DNA of 37,423 nucleotides from Deltaproteobacteria bacterium (GCA_016183065.1 JACPFF010000012.1:29041-66463); one strand, 5' to 3'. Positions 16,485 to 24,844 are shown, counted from the stretch's first letter. A program made the numbers and translations. The notes: a model not told the origin generated them from the letters alone.

Positions 16485-18002
16485 CTATTGGAGGGGCTCA
16501 CGTCGCCCCCTCCAGCGGCAAAGCCGGGTCAAGGCCCAGCTGTGCTGGGTCGCGAAGCACAGTCGAAGACTGTGCAGAGTGTGATGGAGCCTCCCCTTCA
16601 ACGCCGCGGTGCGGCTGGGTCGTGGGGCCCCGGACGTCAGTCCGGAGGGTGTCGTGCTCCGGCGAAACCTCCTCCCAGGGTGCCGCGGGCGTGAGCCCGT
16701 GGGGCCCCACCGGTGCGGCTTTTTTCGCATCCAGGTGATGCAGAGCCAGAGCGCCGGAAGATGGGTCATGCCAAAGGCCATTCCCTCTTGCAGCGGAGAG
16801 GGAGCGATCAGATAGAGCGCATAGTGCGACAATCCCCCGGCCATCATCAGCAAAAAAATCGTGATCCATGGGGAGCGGATATTCCCCACGAGCAGCGGGA
16901 GGGCCCATGGCAGATACCAGACCTGGAACCACCCCGCCGCAAAGAGATAATAGCTGATCAACACCCCGCCCGCCACGATCCAGAGTTCCCGCCCTTGCCT
17001 GATGCGTCGGAGTGCACGGACGGTACAGTACGCGATGATGCCCCAGACGATCCCGAGATAGAGCAGAGTGACGCGGTCCGGATGAGTCCCTCCCTGATCG
17101 GCGATCCAGTAGATGATTTCGACCAACGAACGGGTGAGTGTGGTATAGTGTGGGGCCGTTGCTGCCGCCGGAATGCGGAATGTCCCGATGCCATCCCACA
17201 GCGGGACATAGAGGAGCCAGGCCATGCCGACGACCGTCACGAGCGCGCGGAGGAGATGGCCAAACTTTGCCCGCCATCCCGGTGAGTGGCCGAGGTGGTA
17301 GAGAAGGTAGAGACCGAAGGGGACGATGGCAAAGAATTTTGTGAAAATGCCGAGCGTAAAACAGAGGGCGCCGAACCATTCCCGCTGATGGTTGTACGCC
17401 CAGACCCCTGCCGCAATGGCGAGCACCATCAGTCCATCATTGTGCCCCTGATAGGCGATTTCAATCAGGAGGAGCGGGTTGGCGCAGGTGAGGAGCGTGG
17501 CCATGGTGCGGTCTGCCGGGTCTACGGTTGCCTGGATCATCCGCTGGAGGATCCACACCGTACCGATGGCCGAGAGGCCGGCGAGCACTTTCATCCCGGC
17601 CACATAGAGCAAGAGATGGTCTCCCGTGATGGCGCTCACGAGGCTGGTGAGGTAGAGGGCCACAGGCCCGTAGACGCACGGCGTCTGTTGCCAGCGGGCG
17701 CTGATCCATGAAAAGAGCGGATCCCCTCCGATCGCACTCGGCAGGACCGTATAGGGATTGAGATGATATGCACTCCAGAGTCGCCCATAGATCATATAGG
17801 AATAGAGATCGTGACTCAGGAGTGGGAGCCCGAGACTGGCGATACCGATTCCGCAGAGGGCTGTCCGATACCACTCCTGCGCGGAATGCGATGACCCGCG
17901 CCGCAACGTCGTGAGATATTGCCACAGCAGCAGACCGATACTGATTCCGTACCAACCGCCCATGACCCAGCGCGATGGCAGCGAAACATCTGCAAGCGGC
18001 AC
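16485..18002 (-). CDS. GT87/DUF2029-like membrane mannosyltransferase, disrupted N-terminus and repeat-derived C-terminus
   Basis: A polytopic GT-C type transferase. Recognisable features are HDLYSYMIYGRLWSAYHLNPY with the family's D-x-x-x-Y motif, YGPVALYLTSL, and YQGHNDGLMVLAIAAGVWAYN, plus about ten membrane spans. The first usable start is GTG 18002. The same frame continues upstream through a plausible first membrane span (ALVLLSYYPLCRV), then a TAG at 18072-18074, then eleven codons back to ATG 18105-18107. That ATG overlaps the TGA of an upstream frame (ATGA). The biological start was therefore probably 18107, and a nonsense change now interrupts codon 12. At the other end the protein core stops near WMRKK. 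The last 77 residues (16485 to about 16718) are encoded by the hairpin repeat. It converges with the GT2 gene. Confidence 0.7.
   Translation of the reverse strand: MPLADVSLPSRWVMGGWYGISIGLLLWQYLTTLRRGSSHSAQEWYRTALCGIGIASLGLPLLSHDLYSYMIYGRLWSAYHLNPYTVLPSAIGGDPLFSWISARWQQTPCVYGPVALYLTSLVSAITGDHLLLYVAGMKVLAGLSAIGTVWILQRMIQATVDPADRTMATLLTCANPLLLIEIAYQGHNDGLMVLAIAAGVWAYNHQREWFGALCFTLGIFTKFFAIVPFGLYLLYHLGHSPGWRAKFGHLLRALVTVVGMAWLLYVPLWDGIGTFRIPAAATAPHYTTLTRSLVEIIYWIADQGGTHPDRVTLLYLGIVWGIIAYCTVRALRRIRQGRELWIVAGGVLISYYLFAAGWFQVWYLPWALPLLVGNIRSPWITIFLLMMAGGLSHYALYLIAPSPLQEGMAFGMTHLPALWLCITWMRKKPHRWGPTGSRPRHPGRRFRRSTTPSGLTSGAPRPSRTAALKGRLHHTLHSLRLCFATQHSWALTRLCRWRGRREPLQ
16489..16720 (-). repeat. GC-rich serial-hairpin repeat, copy 1 (longest)
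   Basis: Read on the minus strand, this is a chain of short perfect hairpins, including CCGGACTGACGTCCGG, GCACAGTCTTCGACTGTGC (8-bp stem, TTC loop), CCCAGCACAGCTGGG and CGGCTTTGCCG. It ends with GGGGCGACGTGAGCCCC followed by TCCAATAGTG. The terminal block is shared with copies 2 and 3, and an internal GACCCAGC-CGCACCGCG block is shared with copy 2. It lies between convergent GT2 and GT87 genes and supplies the GT87 stop codon. The boundaries are approximate. Confidence 0.75.
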
Positions 18003-18103
18003 CGGGAATGCGGAAACACGGCAGAGCGGATAGTAGGAGAGCAGGACGAGCGCACCCGCCGTGCCGCAATACTACCAGGCCGGATGCCAGGAGCGTTCCC
18101 GAC

Positions 18104-18412
18104 TCATGTCATCCCCGGTGTCTGCCTGCGTGAGGGGAGCAGTTCATAGATCACGACGGGCTGTCGCGGAATGCCGGCGCGCGAGACGCCGTGCTGCCGG
18201 CTGTAGATTTCGATGTTGGCGGGTCGCGCCCCGTCCCAGTCAAACTGGAAATACGCCGGCAGACGATGCCGGCGAAAGGGGCGCTGATGCCAATGGGCCC
18301 AGATGACAAACATGGTTTCACTCAGGAAAGGCCCATCGGGGCGATGGTGACCCGCTCGGCGGGTCCGCGGAACCATTGTTGACTCCCCCGTTGACTCATA
18401 CACGCGCTCCAT
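18104..18412 (-). CDS. Hypothetical small protein or remnant upstream of the GT87 gene
   Basis: I do not recognise this 102-residue frame. The C-terminal half reads like real protein (LPAYFQFDWDGARP followed by ANIEIYSRQHG and PVVIYELLPSRR), while the first 35 residues are basic and unremarkable. Starts are possible at 18412, at 18376 or internally. Its TGA overlaps the ATG at 18107 by the ATGA arrangement typical of coupled operon genes. The 18412 start lies only 20 bp from the divergent leuS start, leaving little room for a promoter. It could therefore be the tail of a larger gene that was truncated by rearrangement next to leuS. No membrane span is visible. Confidence 0.35.
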   Translation of the reverse strand: MERVYESTGESTMVPRTRRAGHHRPDGPFLSETMFVIWAHWHQRPFRRHRLPAYFQFDWDGARPANIEIYSRQHGVSRAGIPRQPVVIYELLPSRRQTPGMT

Positions 18413-18432
18413 TTATATCGGAAGGAAGTCCC

Positions 18433-21006
18433 ATGGACAAGTCCTATACCCCCCATGTCATTGAACCGAAGTGGCAGGCCTATTGGGCGGCACATCACAC
18501 GTTTGCCGTGTCTAATGATCTCGCGGAGCTTGCCACCCGTCCCAAATATTACATCCTCGATATGTTTCCCTATCCCTCCGGGGCGGGACTCCATGTCGGG
18601 CATCCCGAAGGATACACCGCCACCGATGTTCTGGCGCGGTATAAACGGACCCGCGGGTTTCATGTCCTCCATCCCATGGGGTGGGACGCCTTTGGCCTTC
18701 CGGCCGAGCGCGCGGCGGAGCGGGAAAAAATCCATCCGGCGGAGATTACGCGCCGCAATATCGACAATTTTCGGACACAGATCCAGCGGCTCGGGTTTTC
18801 GTATGATTGGGACCGTGAAGTCAATACCTCGAGTCCGGAATACTATCGGTGGACGCAGTGGATTTTTTTGCAGCTCTACCACAAGGGACTCGCCTATATG
18901 GCAGAAGTCCCCGTCAATTGGTGCCCAGCGCTCGGCACCGTCCTGGCCAATGAAGAGGTCAAAGATGGACGATACGTGGAGACGGGCGATCCGGTGGAAC
19001 GCCGTTCCATGAAACAATGGATGCTCAAGATTACGGCGTATGCCGACCGCCTGCTCGCCGATCTTGAGACGCTCGACTGGCCCGAGGGCGTCAAGGAGAT
19101 GCAACGGCACTGGATCGGTCGCAAAGAGGGGATCAATCTTTTCTATCCGGTGGAGGGGACCACAGAAACGATCGTCTGTTTTACGACGCGACCGGACACC
19201 AATTTCGGTGCCACATTCATCTCCCTAGCCCCTGAGCATCCCTTTGTCGCGCAGGTGTGTCGTGGGGAGATTGCCTCGCCTGAACGTGCAGCCGTCGAGG
19301 CGTATGTCAGGGAGTCGCTCGGAAAAACCGAACTGGAACGGCAGGAAGAGGGACGCACAAAAACCGGCGTCTTTACCGGTCATGTGGCGGTCAATCCGCT
19401 CACCAGACGATCCATGCCGATCTGGGTCTCCAACTTTGTCTTGGCCGGCTTCGGGACGGGCGCTGTGGTTGGCGTTCCGGGGCACGACCGCCGGGATTTC
19501 GAGTTTGCTGTGGCATTTCACCTCCCGATTCTCCGCGTGGTCGTGGGACCCGATGGCGACACGAGCCCCATTACCCGTGCCGAACAGGTCCAGGAGGCCG
19601 AAGGGACCATGATCCATTCCGATTTTCTCGATGGGCTCCCGATTCAGGTCGCCATCGAGCGGATGAAGGATCACCTCGAGACGCGCGGCTGGGGGAGGCG
19701 TATGGTGACCTACACCCTGCGCGATTGGCTCTTTTCCCGGCAACGTTATTGGGGAGAGCCCTTTCCCATTGTCCACGATCCGTCTGGAGCGATCATCCCG
19801 CTTGCGGAGGGTCTCCTCCCCGTCACGCTCCCGCATATCGATCCCTTTCGCCCCACCGATGATGGCCAACCCCCGTTGGCGCGGGCCGGGGATGACTGGC
19901 TCATGGTCACCTTGCCCGATGGCCGGGTAGCCCTACGCGAGACCAATACCATGCCGCAGTGGGCGGGATCCTGCTGGTATTATCTCCGCTATCTGGATCC
20001 GCACAATGCGCACGCACCGTGGGATCCTGCGCTGGAGCGCTATTGGATGCCGGTTGATCTCTATGTGGGCGGGGTGGAGCATGCGGTTTTGCATCTCCTC
20101 TATGCCCGATTCTGGCACAAGGTTCTCTATGATTGCGGCCTTGTCTCCACCACGGAACCGTTTCAGCGCCTCTTCAATCAGGGGATGATTCTGGCCTACA
20201 GTTACCAGGATGCGCACGGAAAATATTATCATCCCGCCGACGTGCAGCAGGTCGCTGATGGCTATGCAGTTCGGGCCACCGGCGTGCCCGTCACGAGCCG
20301 CATCGAGAAGATGTCAAAGTCAAAAAATAATGTCGTCAATCCCGATGAGGTCATCGCCAAATATGGCGCGGATGCCATGCGTCTCTATGAACTCTTTATG
20401 GGTCCCCTCGAACAGACCAAACCGTGGCAGATCGATGGCGTGGACGGTGTTGCCCGATTCCTGGCGCGCGTTTGGCGGTTGTATATCGACGAGCGGCAGG
20501 GGGGAGTATCACCACGACTGACGGACGATGCGCCGTCCACGACGCCGGCACTGTGGCGTCTCCTCCATCAGACGATCAAGAAAGTCGAGGAAGATACGGA
20601 GCACCTCCGCTTGAATACCGCCATTGCGCAGATGATGATTTTTGTGAATGCGGCCACGCAGAGTGCGACCTTTCCCCGGTCGCTCGCTCGGGACTTTCTC
20701 CAGATCCTTGCCCCCTATGCGCCCCATCTGGCCGAAGAACTGTGGGAGGCGATGGGCGAAACGCCGTCGATTACGCATGTCGCGTGGCCAACCCATGATC
20801 CGGCACTCTGTACCGAAGAGACCATGACCATCGTCGTGCAGGTCAACGGGAAGCGGCGTGATCATATTTGCTGCGCCATTGACGCTGCAGAAGCCGACGT
20901 GGTGCAGGCCGCACGGACGGAAAAGATTGCGCAGACCATCGGGACGGGGAAGATCGTCAAGACCATTTATGTCCCGCGGCGTCTGGTGAATTTTGTGGTG
21001 CGATGA
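18433..21006 (+). CDS. leuS: Leucine--tRNA ligase
   Basis: Class I synthetase that charges tRNA-Leu and edits mischarged products. ATG 18433 is preceded by GGAAGGAAG and gives 857 residues, the bacterial norm. The HIGH motif appears as HVGH at residues 54-57 in FPYPSGAGLHVGHPEGYTATD. The CP1 editing domain includes CFTTRPDTNFGATF and the threonine-rich discriminating region. KMSKS is exact (EKMSKSKNNVVNPDE, near residue 626). The anticodon and C-terminal domains are complete. It is followed 3 bp later by holA, in the common leuS-holA order. Confidence 0.97.
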   Translation: MDKSYTPHVIEPKWQAYWAAHHTFAVSNDLAELATRPKYYILDMFPYPSGAGLHVGHPEGYTATDVLARYKRTRGFHVLHPMGWDAFGLPAERAAEREKIHPAEITRRNIDNFRTQIQRLGFSYDWDREVNTSSPEYYRWTQWIFLQLYHKGLAYMAEVPVNWCPALGTVLANEEVKDGRYVETGDPVERRSMKQWMLKITAYADRLLADLETLDWPEGVKEMQRHWIGRKEGINLFYPVEGTTETIVCFTTRPDTNFGATFISLAPEHPFVAQVCRGEIASPERAAVEAYVRESLGKTELERQEEGRTKTGVFTGHVAVNPLTRRSMPIWVSNFVLAGFGTGAVVGVPGHDRRDFEFAVAFHLPILRVVVGPDGDTSPITRAEQVQEAEGTMIHSDFLDGLPIQVAIERMKDHLETRGWGRRMVTYTLRDWLFSRQRYWGEPFPIVHDPSGAIIPLAEGLLPVTLPHIDPFRPTDDGQPPLARAGDDWLMVTLPDGRVALRETNTMPQWAGSCWYYLRYLDPHNAHAPWDPALERYWMPVDLYVGGVEHAVLHLLYARFWHKVLYDCGLVSTTEPFQRLFNQGMILAYSYQDAHGKYYHPADVQQVADGYAVRATGVPVTSRIEKMSKSKNNVVNPDEVIAKYGADAMRLYELFMGPLEQTKPWQIDGVDGVARFLARVWRLYIDERQGGVSPRLTDDAPSTTPALWRLLHQTIKKVEEDTEHLRLNTAIAQMMIFVNAATQSATFPRSLARDFLQILAPYAPHLAEELWEAMGETPSITHVAWPTHDPALCTEETMTIVVQVNGKRRDHICCAIDAAEADVVQAARTEKIAQTIGTGKIVKTIYVPRRLVNFVVR

Positions 21007-21009
21007 CGT

Positions 21010-22014
21010 ATGACGATGACGATTCCCCAGCTGGATCGACACCTGCAAGGGACGACACTGGCGCCCCTCTATCTCCTCCTCGGCGCCGAGGCATTTCTTG
21101 CCCGCACGGCCACAGACCGTATTCTCGCAGCCGTCGAACGCCTGACGGGGAGCCCGGTGGTTCCGCAACGGCTTGATGTGGCAACGTGCACGCCCCGCGA
21201 TGTCGTGGAGCGCGTCGCGGCATACGGGCTCTTTGCTACCACACAGGTGTTGGTGATCGCGCACGTGGACGCGTGGAAGGCCGATGGGTGGGACCCCCTG
21301 CTGGAATACCTTGCTGCGCCGAATCCCGATGCCGTGATGATCCTGACAGCGGAAAAACTCGACCAGCGGACCAAGGCTGGACGCGCATTGACGGGCCATG
21401 CGGCGGTCGTGCAGTGCCGCCCCTTGTATGCCAATCAGATTCCCGATTGGATCCGCATGGAGTGTCAGCGGCATGCCAAAACCATTGCGCGGGATGCGGC
21501 AGAACTGTTGGCCGAATATCTCGGCACCGACCTGACAGTCCTCGCCGACAGCATTGCCCGGATGGCGCTCTTTCTGGGATCGACACGGATGATCGACATG
21601 CAAACCGTGGAACAGATCGTGGTGGAGGCCTCGGTGAAAGATATTTTTGCCCTGACGCGCGCTGTGGGCGAGGGGCGGCAGGGGAAGGCGATTGACATCG
21701 TGGAGCGGTTGCTGGCCGCGCATGAACCGGCCGTTCGATTGTTGACGATGCTGGCCCGCCACTGGCGTTTGTTGTATCAATCCGCGCGCTGGTTGCACGC
21801 GCATCCTTATGAGGAACGGGCCATGGCTACGGCACTCAAGGTCCACCCGTTTTTTGTTGCGGAATATGCGCAACAGGCGCAGCGACGCCCCGCTGAATCG
21901 TTCGGCCGCGGTTTTGCGGTGTTGGCTGAGGCCGATCGCCTGTTGAAACGGACGCAACGTCCGGTGGAGAGCGTGCTGACCGATTGTCTCCTCCAGCTGA
22001 CTATGGTACGATAA
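21010..22014 (+). CDS. holA: DNA polymerase III subunit delta
   Basis: The delta subunit of the clamp loader, which opens the beta sliding clamp. The 334-residue length is typical. Family features are the N-terminal LAPLYLLLGAEAFLARTATDRIL, the segment LFATTQVLVIAHVDAW, VMILTAEKLDQRTKAGRAL in the AAA+-like region, LLAEYLGTDLTVLADSIARMALFLG, and the helical C-terminal collar domain with LLTMLARHWRLLYQSARWL. It lies directly after leuS. In several deltaproteobacterial genomes lptE sits between these two genes, but not here. The next gene starts 5 bp downstream. Confidence 0.92.
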   Translation: MTMTIPQLDRHLQGTTLAPLYLLLGAEAFLARTATDRILAAVERLTGSPVVPQRLDVATCTPRDVVERVAAYGLFATTQVLVIAHVDAWKADGWDPLLEYLAAPNPDAVMILTAEKLDQRTKAGRALTGHAAVVQCRPLYANQIPDWIRMECQRHAKTIARDAAELLAEYLGTDLTVLADSIARMALFLGSTRMIDMQTVEQIVVEASVKDIFALTRAVGEGRQGKAIDIVERLLAAHEPAVRLLTMLARHWRLLYQSARWLHAHPYEERAMATALKVHPFFVAEYAQQAQRRPAESFGRGFAVLAEADRLLKRTQRPVESVLTDCLLQLTMVR

Positions 22015-22019
22015 CGGTC

Positions 22020-22769
22020 ATGTCCTTATCGACCTCGCGCCGACTCTATCATCGCGCCCGGCGGGTCCTCCGCCAGCGGTGGCTCGGCGTCTCCGTGGCC
22101 TTTACGGGGAATGCTATTCCGCGCCAGTGTAACTTCTCCGTCGCCATTCCGCATCCCATTCTGATTTTGCAGGGATTTGGCACGACGCGCCGCGGTCTGC
22201 TGATATTGGAACAGCGATTGCGGCGGGACGGCTATCACGTCTTCAGCCTCCGCCTCGGTGGATTATTTGGCACGCTCAACACGCGCACCATCGATGCGCT
22301 GGCGCGCCATGTTGGGGAAAAAATCGCCTCGCTCCGCCGCCGCTATCGCTTGGGGAAGGTGACCATTATTGGCCATTCGAAGGGTGGCCTGGTCGGACGC
22401 TATCTTGTTGCCTGTCTTGGTGGGGCCGAACACTGTGACCGCCTCATCACCCTGGGAACGCCGCATCAGGGGTATCCGACGCGACAGATCATGCGGGTGG
22501 CGGCCCTCGGCTTGGTCATGCCGAGCATTCGACAGATGCGCCCGACCTCGCGACTCTTTCGCCTGTTGCAGGAGGCGGGGCCTCTCGAGGAGATCGAGTG
22601 CGTCTCGATCTACTCGACCGCGGACCATATCGCGCCTGCGCAGTATTGCCATTGGAGAGGAAACGAGCACTGGGCACCGCACAATATTGTCCTCGCCGGT
22701 TTAAGCCATAGCGATTATCTGATCAAACAGCGTGCCTATGAAGCCCTGGTTCAATTTCTGCCAAAATAA
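22020..22769 (+). CDS. Alpha/beta-hydrolase, triacylglycerol lipase/acetyltransferase-like
   Basis: An alpha/beta-hydrolase with lipase-type layout. The oxyanion-loop segment HPILILQGFGTTRRG is followed by the nucleophile elbow GHSKGG (Ser120), then LITLGTPHQG. A catalytic Asp is likely at 202 (STADHIAP) and His at 230 (GLSHSDYL). ATG 22020, 5 bp after the holA stop, gives 249 residues; an earlier start would run into holA. There is no clear signal peptide: the N-terminus is strongly basic (RRLYHRARRVLRQR). Probable substrates are esters or lipids, which I cannot specify. It ends the leuS-holA run. Confidence 0.8.
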   Translation: MSLSTSRRLYHRARRVLRQRWLGVSVAFTGNAIPRQCNFSVAIPHPILILQGFGTTRRGLLILEQRLRRDGYHVFSLRLGGLFGTLNTRTIDALARHVGEKIASLRRRYRLGKVTIIGHSKGGLVGRYLVACLGGAEHCDRLITLGTPHQGYPTRQIMRVAALGLVMPSIRQMRPTSRLFRLLQEAGPLEEIECVSIYSTADHIAPAQYCHWRGNEHWAPHNIVLAGLSHSDYLIKQRAYEALVQFLPK

Positions 22770-22791
22770 TGTGTGCGGGGGGTATTGCCAA

Positions 22792-22815
22792 CCTCACTGA
22801 TCCTCAGGAGTGAGG
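22792..22815 (+). terminator. Imperfect hairpin after the lipase-like gene
   Basis: CCTCAC and GTGAGG flank an interrupted inner TCC/GGA pairing, 22 bases after the stop. No T-run follows immediately, so a terminator role is uncertain. Confidence 0.25.
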
Positions 22816-22901
22816 TGATCCGCGACCCATATGCAGTTGATAACTATTCAAGCCCACTGATCTTTTTAGACGGCATCACTCTTGCACATCTCACAGATAC
22901 C

Positions 22902-23066
22902 GACCCAGCGCGCACCGCGCGCGCGAGGGGGCAGTGGCGACGACGGAGTCCGGGGACCGAGCGAAGCTGGGTGGACGAGGAAGTCCCCCAGCGCGCACCG
23001 CGCGCGCGAGGGGGGGACCCAACGGGCTTTGCCCGTTGGGGGGGCGACGTGAGCCCCTGCAATAGT
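22902..23066 (+). repeat. GC-rich serial-hairpin repeat, copy 2
   Basis: The 307-base gap between the lipase-like gene and the lipoprotein gene consists mainly of this element. A 28-bp sequence occurs twice exactly (22904-22931 and 22987-23014, offset 83) and contains GCGCGCACCGCGCGCGCG. It is followed by AACGGGCTTTGCCCGTT and the shared terminal block GGGGCGACGTGAGCCCCTGC-AATAGTG. The element's last bases run straight into the GGAGGGGG ribosome-binding site of the lipoprotein gene. Confidence 0.75.
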
Positions 23067-23076
23067 GGAGGGGGAT

Positions 23077-24747
23077 ATGTCACAGAAAATATGGTGCAAG
23101 GGTATTGTCATGATCGCCTCTCTGACGCTCGTGACCTGCGGCGGAAGTTCGAGTACCACGGACACTACGGGGAGCGATAGCGGAACCGATTCGACCACAT
23201 CCGGGGCCGCGGCAATCATGGGAAGCGACGTCGTGATCAGTTCGCCCACGGCGCAAGTCGCATCCACTGCGGCACTCTCTGCAAAGGGGCTCGCCAAGGC
23301 CACGGGGGATTTTGACACCAAAGATTTTGAGGCCAAGAAAGATGCCCTGCAAAATCTGCTGACCGGCGCCAACGAGTGCTCCTTCACTCCGATTTTCTCC
23401 GTTGGGGCAGGTCCATCCTGTTATGGACCGACCATTGTCTATTGCGACCATGATAATGCCACCACGTCCGATGGTGATTGTTCCTTTACCACGAGTGGCG
23501 CCGGGACCCCGGAAGGGGATGACGGGTTTCTTCCGACCGGCGATCTGGGCATTTGGAGCGAGTACGAAGGGAACAGCACCACGGGTGAGGCCTGTGCGGC
23601 GGCAGAGGCCAATCACCTCGTGGAGTCCGTGGCCGCACGGATCGATAATGCGATTAATTTGATGGGGGCGATCGTCTGTTCGCTCAAGAAGGCGAGCGTC
23701 GATCTCCCGGCGGCCAGTGCCGGCGCGCTCACGGTGACATCGACTGTGAATGATGCCACGAACGGGATCAGCGTCTCGGGCCTCACGGTGACGAGCGCCA
23801 CCATTGAACGGCTGGCCGATGTCGGCGGAAAGGCCGTCTATACGACGACCGTGAGCTATGCCCTCGCAGCAGGAAACGGGGAGATCCGCACGGAAACCAT
23901 CGTCCTCAAACATTCCCCGCAGAATACCGACAATACCTTATATCATGGGAAGCTCTCGTATACTTCGGCCAATGACCAGCAGGCGGGGGGCAATTGTCAG
24001 GGGACCACGGGCTCCGTCTTGGCCGGTACGGTGCTCTACGAGAAGACCGCGGAGGCCGCACTCACCTATCAGCTCAATTACGGTGAATTTTGCGGAAAAA
24101 CGACCGATCCATTTGACGCGGACAACAACATCGACCCGAGCGACAAATTCACTGCGGGTATCAATACGGACGGTTGGGCCAATAATTGGCATTATGGCCT
24201 GTATCGCGTGAATCCCTCCAACGGGACCGGATCGCTTGCCTTTGCATGGCAGGCGGGGAGCCAAGATGGCTATACGCGGGTCTTTAATATTTCCACTACC
24301 GCCGAAACCGATGGCACCACCTCAGGCACGGCCTACTTTGGGTATGGACCCGACATGGCGACAGAGACGGACCGCGGGACCATCACCGGTTTCTTCTGTA
24401 ATTGGGCCGGACCTGGCAACACGCGGGACCCCAACGGTTCCGGCGCGCCGACGAATCCATTGGCGCAAAAGCAGGTACTGACACGGGCGAGTGGGGCGAC
24501 CACATTTGCCTCCGAGAGTGACGATCTCGCCATTACCTTTGCCCCGACCACGACCTGTAATGCCTCGGCCAATATGCAATATGCCGCATCGGAAAATTTC
24601 ACGACCCCGCTCACCAAGAATGACCCCGCCAATGCCAATGTCGTGGCTGCGGATAACAATAAATTGAGCGGCGCCACTGTGACCAATAATCTGATCAGTG
24701 ACGACGACGTCTCCTTTACCATGCCGACGGCGCCGAGTGATATGTAG
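23077..24747 (+). CDS. Predicted lipoprotein of unknown function
   Basis: A 556-residue secreted lipoprotein. The N-terminus has Lys4 and Lys8, a hydrophobic stretch (GIVMIASLTLVT) and a lipobox LVTC with the lipidated cysteine at residue 21, followed by GGSSST. The mature part starts with a Ser/Thr/Asp-rich spacer of about 30 residues. The remainder is acidic, rich in Thr, Asn, Gly and Ala, with scattered cysteines (for example NECSFTP, SCYGP, YCDHD, DCSFTT) that could form disulphides. I see no catalytic motif or repeat domain. ATG 23077 was chosen because GGAGGGGG lies just upstream, at the edge of the hairpin repeat. It appears to be monocistronic. Confidence 0.75.
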   Translation: MSQKIWCKGIVMIASLTLVTCGGSSSTTDTTGSDSGTDSTTSGAAAIMGSDVVISSPTAQVASTAALSAKGLAKATGDFDTKDFEAKKDALQNLLTGANECSFTPIFSVGAGPSCYGPTIVYCDHDNATTSDGDCSFTTSGAGTPEGDDGFLPTGDLGIWSEYEGNSTTGEACAAAEANHLVESVAARIDNAINLMGAIVCSLKKASVDLPAASAGALTVTSTVNDATNGISVSGLTVTSATIERLADVGGKAVYTTTVSYALAAGNGEIRTETIVLKHSPQNTDNTLYHGKLSYTSANDQQAGGNCQGTTGSVLAGTVLYEKTAEAALTYQLNYGEFCGKTTDPFDADNNIDPSDKFTAGINTDGWANNWHYGLYRVNPSNGTGSLAFAWQAGSQDGYTRVFNISTTAETDGTTSGTAYFGYGPDMATETDRGTITGFFCNWAGPGNTRDPNGSGAPTNPLAQKQVLTRASGATTFASESDDLAITFAPTTTCNASANMQYAASENFTTPLTKNDPANANVVAADNNKLSGATVTNNLISDDDVSFTMPTAPSDM

Positions 24748-24817
24748 GGAGAAGAAAAAAGAGTCCGCCTGTTGAAACCTGTCGATGGTTCATTGTGCAT
24801 TGTTGATAGAGGGAGCA

Positions 24818-24840
24818 CGAGCAGCCCCAATGGCTGCTCG
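24818..24840 (-). terminator. Perfect 9-bp hairpin downstream of tRNA-Leu
   Basis: CGAGCAGCC and GGCTGCTCG enclose a 5-base loop, 4 bp beyond the encoded CCA end of the minus-strand tRNA. It could serve the tRNA or the convergent lipoprotein gene. There is no strong T-run on either side, so it may be a processing or weak termination structure. Confidence 0.5.
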
Positions 24841-24844
24841 GTTC

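Noticed and set aside
18072-18074. TAG recoding (for example stop-to-sense genetic code) as explanation of the amber codon
   Set aside because: TAG is the plain terminator of several intact genes here (the first LolC-like permease, the lipoprotein, tyrS, bioY), so a genome-wide reassignment does not fit.
20509-21957. 482-codon minus-strand open frame opposite leuS and holA
   Set aside because: It is antisense to two secure genes and its translation is Arg/His-rich with no motifs.
22904-23014. Possible CRISPR array from the repeated 28-bp unit
   Set aside because: Only two copies occur, the offset of 83 bp is not a spacer-like period, there is no cas gene, and the unit belongs to the hairpin repeat family.
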